From: Mizugakiibacter sp.
GTDB taxonomy: Bacteria > Pseudomonadota > Gammaproteobacteria > Xanthomonadales > Rhodanobacteraceae
Reading direction: 5' to 3'
DNA: 64,000 nucleotides
Assembly (NCBI GenBank): GCA_003233305.1
Contig: QILI01000133.1
Span: 1-64,000, forward strand
Shown here: positions 33,315-42,592 of the stretch, one piece after another
How the letters are laid out: each line of letters opens with the position of its first letter
Position numbering within the stretch: the first letter of the stretch is position 1
Notes under the pieces: model-generated
Database searches by the model: none
What the model was told of the DNA's origin: nothing
Seen by the model: the letters and a program-made list of their open reading frames with translations, nothing else
Program-made: the position numbers and the translations under genes

Positions 33315-35618
33315 TCAGAAAGTGGTCCCGAAAGTGAACTGCAGGCGTTCAAGATAGGGGGCTTCTGCAGCCGAATAATGCAGTGGCTGGGCATAGCTGA
33401 TGTTGATCGGCCCAATTGGTGCCCGCCATTGCAGGCCGATACCCACTGAGGTGGCCAGCTGTCCCCATCTGAACTGACGGGTGGAGGCAAATACATTGCC
33501 GGCGTCATAGAAAAGCGAAATCCGCGTTGTGTTGCTATTTTTGAAAAATGGTAAAAAGGCTTCAACCCGACCCAGAACCTTGAAGGCGCCGCCAATTGGT
33601 TGGGCCTGCTGATAGCTGAGAACACTTTCCTTGGGGCCCAGGGTATTGGCCCGATAACCCCGAACGTCCGTTACCCCGCCACCGTAGAAGTTCTGCCAGA
33701 ACGGAAAGGCGAATTTGCTGTCCCTGCCATAGGTACTGCCATAACCAAGATTACCGACAAGACCCAGCACGAAGCCCTTGGGCATGGGAAAGTAGTTACT
33801 CGAGCTGAGATTGAGTTTGTAGTACTGGACGGTCGAACCGGGCAGGGCGATCTCGGCGGAGAGGTACTGCAGTCCCCCTCGGGACGGTGTGAAATAGCGG
33901 TTACGGGTGTCATGTGCGTAGGACAGGGTTCCGGTCCAGGCACGAATGGTGCGATGGCCAATTTGATTCTGATAGTCGATCAGTGACTGTGGGGTCAGGC
34001 CTGGATAGGTGTTGACAGTATTACTGCTCAAACCCATACCGACGTTGACGGTATCGGTTTCGCTGATCGGTATACCCAGGTAGGTCGAAAAAGCCTTGGT
34101 GTTGTAGAGAAAGGCCGCAATATTGGCCTGACCTTGATTGAGTGCGGTGTAACGCAGGTTGTAGCCAAGACTGATACCGTTGGGGGTGAAGTACGGGTCG
34201 AGGTAGCTGAAAACATATTGTTTAAGGTAGGTACTTTGTTGAATCTGTACGGAAACCTGCTTGCCGGTACCGAGGAAGTTACGCTCGGAAACTGAGATGC
34301 TGCCGAGAATCCCGGCAACCTGCGAATAGCCCAAGCCGAACTGCAAGGCCCCCGATGGTTGTTCTTTCACACTGACGACCAAATCAACTTCGTCGGGGCT
34401 GCCCGGGACTCGGTCGGTCTTAATGTCGACTTTCTTGAAGAAACCCAGACGTTCGAGACGAACCTTGGAACGGTCGATAGCAGCCTGCGAATACCAGCCA
34501 CCCTCGAATTCACGCATTTCGCGGCGCAGTACGATATCTTCGGTTGTCGTGTTGCCTTTGAAAATGATGCGGCGCACGTATACGCGGGGCCCCGGTTGCA
34601 TGAAAAAAGTGACCTCAACGGTATGCTTTACTTTATTCAGATTGGGGATGGGGGTAACTTTGGCAAAGGCATAGCCGACATCGGAAAGCATGGCGGTGAT
34701 GGCTTTCGAGGTATATTCGGCACTGGCTCGAGAGAACGATTCGCCCGGCTTGAGTCGCACCAACCTCATCAGTGACTTCTCAGGAAAGATTAGTTTGCCG
34801 AGCAGCTTGACTGAGGAAACCTTGTACAGGTGGCCTTCGATCATATTGGCCGTAATGTACATATTCTCTTTGTTCGGACTAATCGATACCTGTACCGAAT
34901 TAAGCTGAAAGTTGGCATAGCCACGATTCAGATAGAAGTTCTGTAAGCGATCCAGATCGCCGGAAAGCTTCTCACGCGAGTACTGATCGTCGTGTTTGTA
35001 CCACGATAGCCAGTTGCTGGTGTTGGATTCCCAATTGCTGCGGATTTGTTTTGGTGAGAAGGCATGATCACCCACCAGAGTGATCTCACGGATGCGTGCT
35101 GCTTTACCCTCGTGGATTTCGATGTCAATGGCGACACGGTTACGATCCAGGTGGGTGACATGCGGCGCAATGCTGACATTGTATTTGCCGCGGTTGTAGT
35201 ACTGACGTAGTAATTCCTGTTGCACTCGGTCGAGGGCCAGGCGATCAAAGGTATCACCGGTGGCCAGTCCGATCTGTTTCAGCCCCTTCACTAAGTCGGG
35301 GGTCTTGATATCTTTGTTGCCACGGATATCAATCTTGGAAATGGTTGGCCGTTCGACGACCTTGACGATCAGCACGTCACCTTGTCGTTGTAGCGCGATA
35401 TTACTAAAAAAGCCCGTAGTAAACAGTGACTTGATTGCTACCTTGGCTTGTTCATTGGTGAGCGTACCACCCTTGTCCAGAGACAGGTAACTGAGCAGCG
35501 TACCCGGAGAGATACGACGTAGCCCTTCGATACGAATTCCAGAAATGACGAATGGCTCAAATGCCTGGCTCTTGGCCGCGAAGCAGGCAAGCAAAATCAG
35601 GGCGGCAACACGCTTCAT
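33315..35618 (-). CDS. bamA: outer membrane protein assembly factor BamA
   Basis: 767 residues with a signal peptide (MKRVAALILLACFAAKSQA). Five POTRA domains follow (FVISGIRIEGLRRISPGTLL opens the first), then an Omp85 beta-barrel from about residue 420, with the conserved VRGYRANTLGPKE loop motif (VRGF/Y type). It ends in phenylalanine (QFTFGTTF), as required for outer membrane insertion. BamA inserts beta-barrel proteins. It sits between rseP (54 bp gap) and lpxD; the periplasmic chaperone gene skp, usual at this spot, is absent. Confidence 0.96.
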   Translation of the reverse strand: MKRVAALILLACFAAKSQAFEPFVISGIRIEGLRRISPGTLLSYLSLDKGGTLTNEQAKVAIKSLFTTGFFSNIALQRQGDVLIVKVVERPTISKIDIRGNKDIKTPDLVKGLKQIGLATGDTFDRLALDRVQQELLRQYYNRGKYNVSIAPHVTHLDRNRVAIDIEIHEGKAARIREITLVGDHAFSPKQIRSNWESNTSNWLSWYKHDDQYSREKLSGDLDRLQNFYLNRGYANFQLNSVQVSISPNKENMYITANMIEGHLYKVSSVKLLGKLIFPEKSLMRLVRLKPGESFSRASAEYTSKAITAMLSDVGYAFAKVTPIPNLNKVKHTVEVTFFMQPGPRVYVRRIIFKGNTTTEDIVLRREMREFEGGWYSQAAIDRSKVRLERLGFFKKVDIKTDRVPGSPDEVDLVVSVKEQPSGALQFGLGYSQVAGILGSISVSERNFLGTGKQVSVQIQQSTYLKQYVFSYLDPYFTPNGISLGYNLRYTALNQGQANIAAFLYNTKAFSTYLGIPISETDTVNVGMGLSSNTVNTYPGLTPQSLIDYQNQIGHRTIRAWTGTLSYAHDTRNRYFTPSRGGLQYLSAEIALPGSTVQYYKLNLSSSNYFPMPKGFVLGLVGNLGYGSTYGRDSKFAFPFWQNFYGGGVTDVRGYRANTLGPKESVLSYQQAQPIGGAFKVLGRVEAFLPFFKNSNTTRISLFYDAGNVFASTRQFRWGQLATSVGIGLQWRAPIGPINISYAQPLHYSAAEAPYLERLQFTFGTTF

Positions 35619-35672
35619 GCAGGGATTCCATAGATTGAGGGGGCCGGGAGAAGCCCACGCTAAAGGTAACGA

Positions 35673-37028
35673 TCAAGTGGCCAATCGCAACAAGTCGTTG
35701 TAAAAAGCCAGCCCCATCAGTGCGACAAGCAAGAGAATGCCGAGATATTGACCGGCAATCATCACGCGTTCGCTGACGGGGCTGCCCTTGACCAACTCGA
35801 TAAGGTAATACAGCAGATGCCCCCCGTCCAAGATTGGTATGGGAAGGAGGTTCATGATACCCAGGCTGAGCGAAACAATGCCGAGGAAATAAAGAAACCA
35901 GGCTACCCCCAGATTGGCGGAAGTATTGGCGTATTGGGCGATGGCAATCGGCCCGGACAAATTCTTTAGTGAGGTCTGACCGTCAATCATGTGGCCGATC
36001 ATCTGTACGGTCTGTACCGAAAAATTCCAGACTTCACCGATTGATGCGGGGATAGCTGCAAAGGGATTTTTTCGGTCAACGGCATCGTATTGCGCCCGGT
36101 AGGGAGCGGCGACCACCCCAAGTAGCCAGATAGTCTTGCCAGCAGCACTCTTGCTGGCTTGAGGGTGGATAGCGAGGGTGAGGACGCGGCCACCTCTTTC
36201 TAGCTGCACTTGCAAGGTACGGTTGGGGCCGGCAAGTGCGTGTACCGCTGCGACGAGGTCATTCCAGTTACGTACCGGACGCTGGTTGATAGCCAAGATC
36301 TTATCCCCAGGGCGCATGCCAGCCGCGGCGGCTGCGCTGTTGGCCTCGATCTTGCCAACAATGGCCGGTATCAGCAATTGCTGTGGAAACAACCCAATGT
36401 GTTGCAAGGCGGCGGATTGATCCAGTCCCTTGGGTAGTTGGTTCAACGGCAGGTTCAGGTTTTCCAGGCGACCGCTTGAAGTACGAACCTCGACATTGAC
36501 TGAGCTGCGTTCCTGGGCCGCCTGGCTGAGCACCAGGGCCACCCCGCTCCAACTCTGTACCGGCTGCTGGTCAAGACGGAGAATCCGGTCACCGGAGCGG
36601 ATCCCGGCCTGAGCCGCCAACTCTGTAGCCTGGCCAACGATGGGCAGGTAATCCGGTTTACCCACCACCAACATGGCCCAGAAGGCGAAAATGGCGAATA
36701 GAAAATTGAATCCCGGCCCAGCTACGACGATGGCAATGCGCACCCAAACCGATTTGCCGGTGAACTCGCGATCCCGTTCCTGCGCATCGACCTCACCCTC
36801 GCGGGCATCGAGCATTTTTACGTAGCCACCGAGTGGAATGGCGGCCAGCACATATTCGGTACCATCGGCAGCCACATGTTTCCACAGCGGTCGCCCGAAG
36901 CCAATCGAAAAGCGCAGCACCTTGACACCCATTTTCCGGGCTACCCAGAAGTGGCCAAACTCATGGAAGGTGATTAGCAGGCCAAAGGTAACAGCCATCC
37001 ACCAGATAGAGCCTATGAATTCACTCAT
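35673..37028 (-). CDS. rseP: site-2 protease RseP (PDZ-containing zinc metalloprotease)
   Basis: 451 residues from the ATG at 37028 (450 in E. coli); a TTG four codons earlier is the ORF-track start. RseP cleaves RseA and signal-peptide remnants within the inner membrane. HEFGH at residues 22-26 is the zinc site in the first helix, and NLLPIPILDGGHLLYY holds the third ligand. Two PDZ domains lie between (ELAAQAGIRSGDRIL and ANSAAAAAGMRPGDKIL). The gene lies between dxr and bamA as in E. coli. Confidence 0.95.
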   Translation of the reverse strand: MSEFIGSIWWMAVTFGLLITFHEFGHFWVARKMGVKVLRFSIGFGRPLWKHVAADGTEYVLAAIPLGGYVKMLDAREGEVDAQERDREFTGKSVWVRIAIVVAGPGFNFLFAIFAFWAMLVVGKPDYLPIVGQATELAAQAGIRSGDRILRLDQQPVQSWSGVALVLSQAAQERSSVNVEVRTSSGRLENLNLPLNQLPKGLDQSAALQHIGLFPQQLLIPAIVGKIEANSAAAAAGMRPGDKILAINQRPVRNWNDLVAAVHALAGPNRTLQVQLERGGRVLTLAIHPQASKSAAGKTIWLLGVVAAPYRAQYDAVDRKNPFAAIPASIGEVWNFSVQTVQMIGHMIDGQTSLKNLSGPIAIAQYANTSANLGVAWFLYFLGIVSLSLGIMNLLPIPILDGGHLLYYLIELVKGSPVSERVMIAGQYLGILLLVALMGLAFYNDLLRLAT

Positions 37029-37036
37029 ACGTATTG

Positions 37037-38227
37037 TCAACTACAGAACCGACGCAGCATACCGCGTGCCGTGGTACGAGCCGTTAAGTCTCGGTGAACG
37101 AGGGTATCGAGATCGCTCACTGCTATGGGGGGCAGAGCGGTTAAAACGCTTTCAATAAGATCCGCAATACTGAGAAAAGATAATTTTCCAACCAGGAAGG
37201 CTTCAACGGCAATTTCATTAGCAGCATTGAGCACAGCCGGAGCATCACCCCCAGCACTCAGTGCCTCGTAGGCCAGAGACAGACAGCGGAAGGTATTCCG
37301 GTCGGGCTGTTCAAAATCCAGTCGGCCTGATGCCGTAAGATCCAGGAAAGGTACCCCGGATTGAATCCGTTCCGGCCAGGCCAGGGCATATGAAATAGCC
37401 GTGCGCATATCGGGGTGTCCCAGTTCTGCCAGCAGGGCGCCATCTTCATATTCAACCAGGGCGTGAACCAGGCTCTGGGGGTGCACCACAACATCGATAG
37501 CCTCGACTGGGGCATCAAACAGAACATGAGCCTCGATGACTTCAAGTCCTTTGTTCATCAGAGTGGCGGAATCGACCGAGATTTTGCGCCCCATTGACCA
37601 GATGGGGTGGGCGCAGGCCTGCTCTGGAGTGACCGCAGCCAATTGTTTGCGAGTACACCCCCGGAACGGGCCCCCGGATGCGGTCAGTACCAGACGACGA
37701 ACTCCCGGGCCATCAAAACGAGTACGTGACGTAGGTAGACACTGGAACAGAGCATTATGTTCCGAGTCGATCGGCAGCAGTTTGCCACCACCGACATCCA
37801 GCGCTGTCTGCAGCAGCGGCCCGGCCATCACCGCAGATTCCTTGTTGGCGAGTAACAGACGCTTGCCGGCTTGGGCTGCAGCGAGGGTGGAGGGCAAGCC
37901 TGCCGCCCCGACGATCGCTGCCAGTACCGTATCGCAGTGCGTTCCACTGGCCGCCTCAATCAAGCCAGACTGTCCGGCGGCAGGGCGCGTCTTCAGACCG
38001 GCCGTCTTCAAAGCCTGGGCGAGTTGATCGAGTAACGTCGGCTCAGCAATGACCGCCAGCTCAGGTTGATACAGGATACAAAGATCGGTCAGGGCCGCGA
38101 CGTTGTGGTGGGCACTTAGAGCGGTTGCATGGAAACGTTGCGGGTGTCTGGCTATAACATCCAGAGCACTGGCTCCAATGGATCCGGTAGCCCCCAGAAT
38201 GGCGATGTTGCGGGAAGAAGTCAGCAA
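37037..38227 (-). CDS. dxr: 1-deoxy-D-xylulose 5-phosphate reductoisomerase
   Basis: 396 residues, the second enzyme of the MEP isoprenoid pathway, NADPH dependent. The Rossmann motif is [52 protein letters not shown] and [16 protein letters not shown] are characteristic. The start codon appears to be TTG (38227), as no in-frame ATG lies near the N-terminus; AGG lies nine bases upstream. cdsA ends 9 bp before it. Confidence 0.95.
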   Translation of the reverse strand: MLTSSRNIAILGATGSIGASALDVIARHPQRFHATALSAHHNVAALTDLCILYQPELAVIAEPTLLDQLAQALKTAGLKTRPAAGQSGLIEAASGTHCDTVLAAIVGAAGLPSTLAAAQAGKRLLLANKESAVMAGPLLQTALDVGGGKLLPIDSEHNALFQCLPTSRTRFDGPGVRRLVLTASGGPFRGCTRKQLAAVTPEQACAHPIWSMGRKISVDSATLMNKGLEVIEAHVLFDAPVEAIDVVVHPQSLVHALVEYEDGALLAELGHPDMRTAISYALAWPERIQSGVPFLDLTASGRLDFEQPDRNTFRCLSLAYEALSAGGDAPAVLNAANEIAVEAFLVGKLSFLSIADLIESVLTALPPIAVSDLDTLVHRDLTARTTARGMLRRFCS

Positions 38228-38236
38228 GCCGTTTGC

Positions 38237-39058
38237 CTATATCCGGAAGATAATTTTGGTGAGGATATAGAACCATGGCAGGGCCGCAAGCATGCTATCC
38301 ATACGATCAAGCAGCCCTCCGTGGCCCGGAAACATGGCTCCAGAGTCTTTCACCACCGCCTGGCGTTTGAGCAGACTCTCGAACAGGTCGCCGACGATGG
38401 AAAAGAACACGGTAAGTAGTGCAATACCAAGCAATAAGATGAGCTCAAAGCCCCGAATGTCCAGTAGCCAAGCGCCTCCGGCAGCAAAGAGCAGCGCCAG
38501 TGTGGTCCCTCCGAAAACCCCTTCCCAGGTTTTGCCGGGACTGATCGAAGGTGCTAAGTGCCTACGTCCGAAGCGAACTCCCACCATATACGCCCCTGAG
38601 TCAGCTGCCCACACAATCAACAGGGCCAGCAGGGTCCAAACGTGGCGGCGCATACCACCGTCATGCAGGGCGACCAAAGCAGCCCAGGTAGGCAGCAGGG
38701 CCAGTAGTCCTGCACCCAGTTTCAACCAGGCATGGGATAGGGTCGGCGATGCGGCGAAGGTGAGTTGCCGCAGCCAGAACAGCGCTAGCAGCCACCAGCC
38801 GGCACCAATTGCGGCGAGTGTGGTCCACAGCCAGGGCCAGGACAGGTGCCATATGAACCAGAGCAGCACCGCGACAAGAACCAGCAGCACGACCCGGAAT
38901 AGCCGTGAAGAAAAACCTGCGATTCGGGCCCATTCCCACAATCCTCCCAACAGCGATACGGCGATCACCAGTGCAAACCAGGCATTGTTGGCAAAAAGAA
39001 TCAGCAGGATCGCGGCCGGTCCGATAATCAGTGCAGTCACGAATCGTTGTGCAGACAT
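38237..39058 (-). CDS. cdsA: phosphatidate cytidylyltransferase
   Basis: 273 residues with about seven to eight membrane helices; it makes CDP-diacylglycerol for all phospholipids. The family signature is complete near the C-terminus: SLLKRQAVVKDSGAMFPGHGGLLDRMDS. SPGKTWEGVFGG and VWAADSGAYMVG are also family blocks. Gaps to uppS (3 bp) and dxr (9 bp) are short. A 301-residue ORF on the other strand is a shadow. Confidence 0.95.
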   Translation of the reverse strand: MSAQRFVTALIIGPAAILLILFANNAWFALVIAVSLLGGLWEWARIAGFSSRLFRVVLLVLVAVLLWFIWHLSWPWLWTTLAAIGAGWWLLALFWLRQLTFAASPTLSHAWLKLGAGLLALLPTWAALVALHDGGMRRHVWTLLALLIVWAADSGAYMVGVRFGRRHLAPSISPGKTWEGVFGGTTLALLFAAGGAWLLDIRGFELILLLGIALLTVFFSIVGDLFESLLKRQAVVKDSGAMFPGHGGLLDRMDSMLAALPWFYILTKIIFRI

Positions 39059-39061
39059 CGG

Positions 39062-39799
39062 TCAGGCTCCCGCCGTAACCTGGGCAGTGGTTTGTCCAAA
39101 ACGTCGCACCCGCAGCTGGAAGTCGGTCAAGGCTCCTTCAAATGCTTGTTCGTTCATATCCGGCCACAAGGTATCGGTAAAGTACAGCTCGGTATAGGCT
39201 AACTGCCACAACATGAAATTACTGATACGACGCTCTCCACCGGTGCGGATCAACAGGTCCGGATTGGGCTGGTCGGCCAGGCAGAACAGGCCGGCCAGTC
39301 TGGCCTCATCGATCGATGCAGGATCGAGTTGCTCGTCGGTAGCCAGCCTGGCAATTTTCCGTGCTGCTTGAACCATATCCCAGCGCCCCCCGTAATTGAC
39401 CGCGATGTTCAGATAGAGCTGTTGATGGGCTTGGGTACGCTGCATGGCCTGCTGCATGCGGGTACGAATGGGACTGGAGAAAGCATCGAGATCGCCGATG
39501 AAACGGATGCACACGCCCTGTTGGTCGAGTTCATCCACTTCCCGATCCAAGGCGCGGATGAACAGATTCATCAGGGCCCCAACTTCATCCTCGGGACGAT
39601 GCCAGTTTTCACTGGAGAATGCGAACAGAGATAGTACCTGGATGCTATGGCGTAGACAGAAGGCTACCGACTCACGAACCGCCTTTTGTCCGGCACGGTG
39701 TCCAAAAGCTCGAGGTCGGTGTCGGCGCTCGGCCCAACGACCGTTACCATCCATGATGATGGCGATGTGTTGTGGCACGCTTGCCACATCCGGCTTCAT
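39062..39799 (-). CDS. uppS: undecaprenyl diphosphate synthase
   Basis: 245 residues from the ATG at 39799, with GAGG upstream; the ORF-track start overlaps frr. It condenses isopentenyl diphosphate with farnesyl diphosphate to give the C55 cis-prenyl lipid carrier for peptidoglycan and O-antigen. The DGNGRW motif with catalytic Asp17 is present, as are HRAGQKAVRESV, FAFSSENWHRP, and the C-terminal LLIRTGGERRISNFMLWQLAYTE. It lies between frr (10 bp) and cdsA (3 bp). Confidence 0.96.
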   Translation of the reverse strand: MKPDVASVPQHIAIIMDGNGRWAERRHRPRAFGHRAGQKAVRESVAFCLRHSIQVLSLFAFSSENWHRPEDEVGALMNLFIRALDREVDELDQQGVCIRFIGDLDAFSSPIRTRMQQAMQRTQAHQQLYLNIAVNYGGRWDMVQAARKIARLATDEQLDPASIDEARLAGLFCLADQPNPDLLIRTGGERRISNFMLWQLAYTELYFTDTLWPDMNEQAFEGALTDFQLRVRRFGQTTAQVTAGA

Positions 39800-39809
39800 G
39801 TCATGGGCC

Positions 39810-40367
39810 TCAGATTGCCATGAGTTCGTCTTCTTTCGCTTTGACAACGGCATCCACTTCTGTAATGAATCGGTCGGTCTGTTTCTGCATCTCATCTGCG
39901 GCACGATGTTCATCGTCCTCAGAAATGTCCTTGGTCTTCAGTAATTCCTTGAATTGATGCAGAGCATCGCGACGGATATTACGGACCGCGATCTTGGCAT
40001 TCTCACCTTCATTCGACACATGCTTGGCCAGATCTTTGCGCCGTTCTTCGGTAAGAGGGGGAAGATTGAGACGGATAACCGTTCCGGCGGTAGTTGGGGT
40101 AACCCCAAGATCTGAGCCAAGTAAGGCCTTTTCAACCGCAGCCACAAGATCCTTTTCCCAGGGGTTGATGGTCAAAGTACGGGCATCGGTCACGGCTACG
40201 CTGGCTACTTGGGTAATCGGCATATCGCTGCCGTAATAGCTAACCTTGATGCCCTCAACAAGAGCCGTACTGGCACGACCGGTTCGAAGTCGCTGCAGAT
40301 CACGGCGGAGGCTTTCTACGCTTTTACCCATGCGCTGGCGGCTGTCTTTCTGGATTTCATTGAGCAT
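39810..40367 (-). CDS. frr: ribosome recycling factor
   Basis: 185 residues from the ATG at 40367, the standard length; the ORF-track start is 17 codons too early. RRF splits post-termination ribosomes together with EF-G. Family segments: MGKSVESLRRDLQRLRTGRAS, VTDARTLTINPWEKDL, IRLNLPPLTEERRKDLAKH and the C-terminal MQKQTDRFITEVDAVVKAKE. pyrH ends 60 bp upstream. No clear Shine-Dalgarno sequence is seen. Confidence 0.95.
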   Translation of the reverse strand: MLNEIQKDSRQRMGKSVESLRRDLQRLRTGRASTALVEGIKVSYYGSDMPITQVASVAVTDARTLTINPWEKDLVAAVEKALLGSDLGVTPTTAGTVIRLNLPPLTEERRKDLAKHVSNEGENAKIAVRNIRRDALHQFKELLKTKDISEDDEHRAADEMQKQTDRFITEVDAVVKAKEDELMAI

Positions 40368-40427
40368 GAAAAATTGCTGTGAAGAATGATCCCAATGAGT
40401 ATAGCAAGCTTGAGTCAAAAGTCTGGA

Positions 40428-41153
40428 TCAGCTGGCAGGCTGGACCAGTGTGCCGATATCTTCGCCACGCAGAATACGCATCAGATTGCCCGTCACCCCC
40501 ATGTCGTAGATACGCAGCGGTAGGCCGTTGTCACGGCATAAGGCGAAGGCGGCCGTATCCATCACCGTGAGATTGCGCTCGATGACCTCATCGAAGCTGA
40601 GCCGGTGCAGACGCTGAGCATCAGGATTCTTGACCGGGTCTGCAGTATAGATGCCGTCGACTTTGGTGGCCTTGAGCAATATTTCCGCACCAATCTCGAT
40701 GGCCCGTAATGCTGCCGCTGAGTCGGTAGTAAAAAATGGATTACCTATACCTGCAGCCAGAATCACCACGCGACCCTTTTCGATATGTCGTATGGCTCGA
40801 CGACGGATGTAATCTTCACAAACTGCATTGATGCTGATCGCACTCATTACGCGTGCATAGGTACCGCATTTTTCCAATGCATCCTGTAAGGCCAGGGCAT
40901 TCATCACGGTGGCCAACATGCCCATGTGGTCCCCGGTTACCCTGTCCATGCCTACTGAAGCCAGGCCCGCCCCCCGAAAAATATTACCTCCACCAATAAC
41001 AATACTGACCTGCACGCCGGCATTTTTAGCTTCGCTGATTTCGTCAGCAATACGGCCGATAACAGTCGGGCTGATGCCGTACTCTTCGTCTCCCATCAGA
41101 GCTTCACCAGAGAGTTTGAGTAGAACGCGGGTATATTTAAGATCAGAGCGCAT
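40428..41153 (-). CDS. pyrH: UMP kinase
   Basis: 241 residues, the hexameric bacterial UMP kinase. N-terminal [13 protein letters not shown], the loop [12 protein letters not shown], and [17 protein letters not shown] are diagnostic. It is the first gene of the long minus-strand block that ends with accA. In E. coli rpsB and tsf precede pyrH; here the upstream 223 bp contains no gene and the next ORF is a PHA-system-like protein, so the locus is broken at this point. Confidence 0.96.
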   Translation of the reverse strand: MRSDLKYTRVLLKLSGEALMGDEEYGISPTVIGRIADEISEAKNAGVQVSIVIGGGNIFRGAGLASVGMDRVTGDHMGMLATVMNALALQDALEKCGTYARVMSAISINAVCEDYIRRRAIRHIEKGRVVILAAGIGNPFFTTDSAAALRAIEIGAEILLKATKVDGIYTADPVKNPDAQRLHRLSFDEVIERNLTVMDTAAFALCRDNGLPLRIYDMGVTGNLMRILRGEDIGTLVQPAS

Positions 41154-41376
41154 GAGTAATTCCAGCAGCGGGCAAAACGGTAGAATTGTAGCCGGTTCAC
41201 CTGCTGGCAGGATACGAACTTTCGAACCAGGAGGTTGTGGGTATCGGGTTTTCTACGAGTCCGCGGATGACCGAAGGTGTGCTGACAGGTACGCGCGGCA
41301 AGGTCAAGCTACTCGGAGATTGGGATAATGAGTTGTCCAGTCACGGGAAAGCTTTACCAGGAGAATCCAATCACAA
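41154..41376. promoter_or_regulatory. upstream region of the pyrH-accA block
   Basis: 223 bp separating pyrH from the minus-strand gene at 41377. It should hold the promoter of the 14-gene block, since gaps within that block are mostly short. I could not identify a convincing -35/-10 pair. Confidence 0.3.
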
Positions 41377-41670
41377 CTATGTTGATCGAGATGTTGGGCC
41401 AAAGTAACGCTCGAGTTTTTCTATAATATCATTTTCAATCATGGGCTTGAGTGCTGAAAAAAACATTCCGAGCTTGGCTTGGACCTGAATACTGTCCGTT
41501 TTCAGGGCGATACTGCCCTGTATACCATCGCGTTCGAATTGCAGTGTCGTGCCGTGCCAGACGCTCTCGATTCCAAAACGCTCGTGCATTGCCGAGGCAA
41601 TTTCCATGACTGCGACTTGGGCTTTATCAAGGGAAACCTGATGTTGACGGGTAATATCGATATTGGCCAT
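41377..41670 (-). CDS. polyhydroxyalkanoic acid system family protein
   Basis: 97 residues from the ATG at 41670. The pattern IDITRQHQVSLDKAQVAV followed by FGIESVWHGTTLQFERDGIQGSIALKTDSIQVQAKLGMFFSALKPMIENDIIEKLERYF matches the small family annotated as polyhydroxyalkanoic acid system protein (TIGR02610 type). It resembles the ligand-binding START-like fold of that family. The function is not established, and no PHA synthase gene is in the window. It is a single gene between pyrH and the plus-strand FHA-like gene. Confidence 0.65.
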   Translation of the reverse strand: MANIDITRQHQVSLDKAQVAVMEIASAMHERFGIESVWHGTTLQFERDGIQGSIALKTDSIQVQAKLGMFFSALKPMIENDIIEKLERYFGPTSRST

Positions 41671-41752
41671 CGGATGCACTCAGTGAATCAGTCAATCATA
41701 GCAGTGCCGTTGGAGCCATGTGGGCTGTTAGAGTGCTGTCTGGAGGACAATG

Positions 41753-42511
41753 ATGCGCCTTGCTTTTCCCCAGACATCCCGTACCGATTTTCTGACTGAT
41801 AGTGGCAGTGTGAGCCTTGGCTCGTCACTGCAGGGTGATGTGCAACTGGATGGCACGGGGATTGCGCCCTGCCATATTCAACTGGCTGTCGACAAACATG
41901 GCCATAGCTTGGCCGTGCAGGCCGATGCGGCGACTGTTTATGTGAATGCCCGTCCGGTACGTGAACGCGCCCTGCTACGTTGCGGTGACTGCCTCAGTAT
42001 CGGTTCTGCTCAGGTGACGCTGCTCTCTGATCAGCCACCCGAGCCGGCTCCAGATGCCGATCCGCTGGATACGCTGCCCTTTACTGCCCATTTGCGGGCG
42101 GTGGCCGGGCCTCTGTCTGGACGATCCTTTCTGCTCTTGCCGCATCTTTACCTGCATCAAGATGCACAGCCACCCGGAGCAGAAGCGTCAAGTGGGTCCA
42201 TACGGCTCGAATGGAGAGAGGGTTATCCCTGTCTTCTGGGGAACCAAGACACCCCCTCGGTGCAGTGCAGCGTCAATGGCTATCCGCTTGGATCGGCCCG
42301 GTTGGATGATGGGGACCAGATCCTATATGGCGTGCATCGTTTCGTCGTGGACGCACCGGTGCTGGCGGCACGCCGTGATTCAGCGCATGCCTTTTTACCC
42401 GAGGAGGCGGCAATACCTGAAGATACGGCAGGCTCGAGGAGGGAAGTATGGTGGCTGTTGTTCGCAGCGGCTCTGGTTTCACTCACACTGGCCCTGATTC
42501 TGGCTGGGTAA
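41753..42511 (+). CDS. FHA-like domain protein with C-terminal membrane anchor
   Basis: 252 residues from the second ATG (41753), because GGAGG is six bases upstream of it. Residues about 17-90 look like a forkhead-associated or YscD-like fold (SLGSSLQGDVQLDGTGIAPCHI, then VYVNARPVRERALLRCGDCLSIG). A second, weaker copy lies at about 115-200 (SVQCSVNGYPLGSARLDDGDQILYG). The last 22 residues are one hydrophobic helix (WWLLFAAALVSLTLALILAG), so the protein would be tail-anchored with its domains in the cytoplasm. No kinase or secretion gene is nearby. Function unknown. Confidence 0.6.
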   Translation: MRLAFPQTSRTDFLTDSGSVSLGSSLQGDVQLDGTGIAPCHIQLAVDKHGHSLAVQADAATVYVNARPVRERALLRCGDCLSIGSAQVTLLSDQPPEPAPDADPLDTLPFTAHLRAVAGPLSGRSFLLLPHLYLHQDAQPPGAEASSGSIRLEWREGYPCLLGNQDTPSVQCSVNGYPLGSARLDDGDQILYGVHRFVVDAPVLAARRDSAHAFLPEEAAIPEDTAGSRREVWWLLFAAALVSLTLALILAG

Positions 42512-42592
42512 GAACCGGGTGGGGAGTAGGCTTGCCGTTGAGCCGATACATGGTAGCGTTCACGATTGATCGGGGTTTGCGGGAGTTATGGT

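Noticed and set aside
38292-39197. 301-residue plus-strand ORF
   Set aside because: It is antisense to cdsA, whose signature is complete; the composition (Ser, Arg, Pro rich) is that of a shadow frame.
41205-41290. tRNA-like text (GGATACGAACTTTCGAACC) upstream of pyrH
   Set aside because: It resembles a T-arm on the reverse strand, but no acceptor stem or anticodon arm can be paired.
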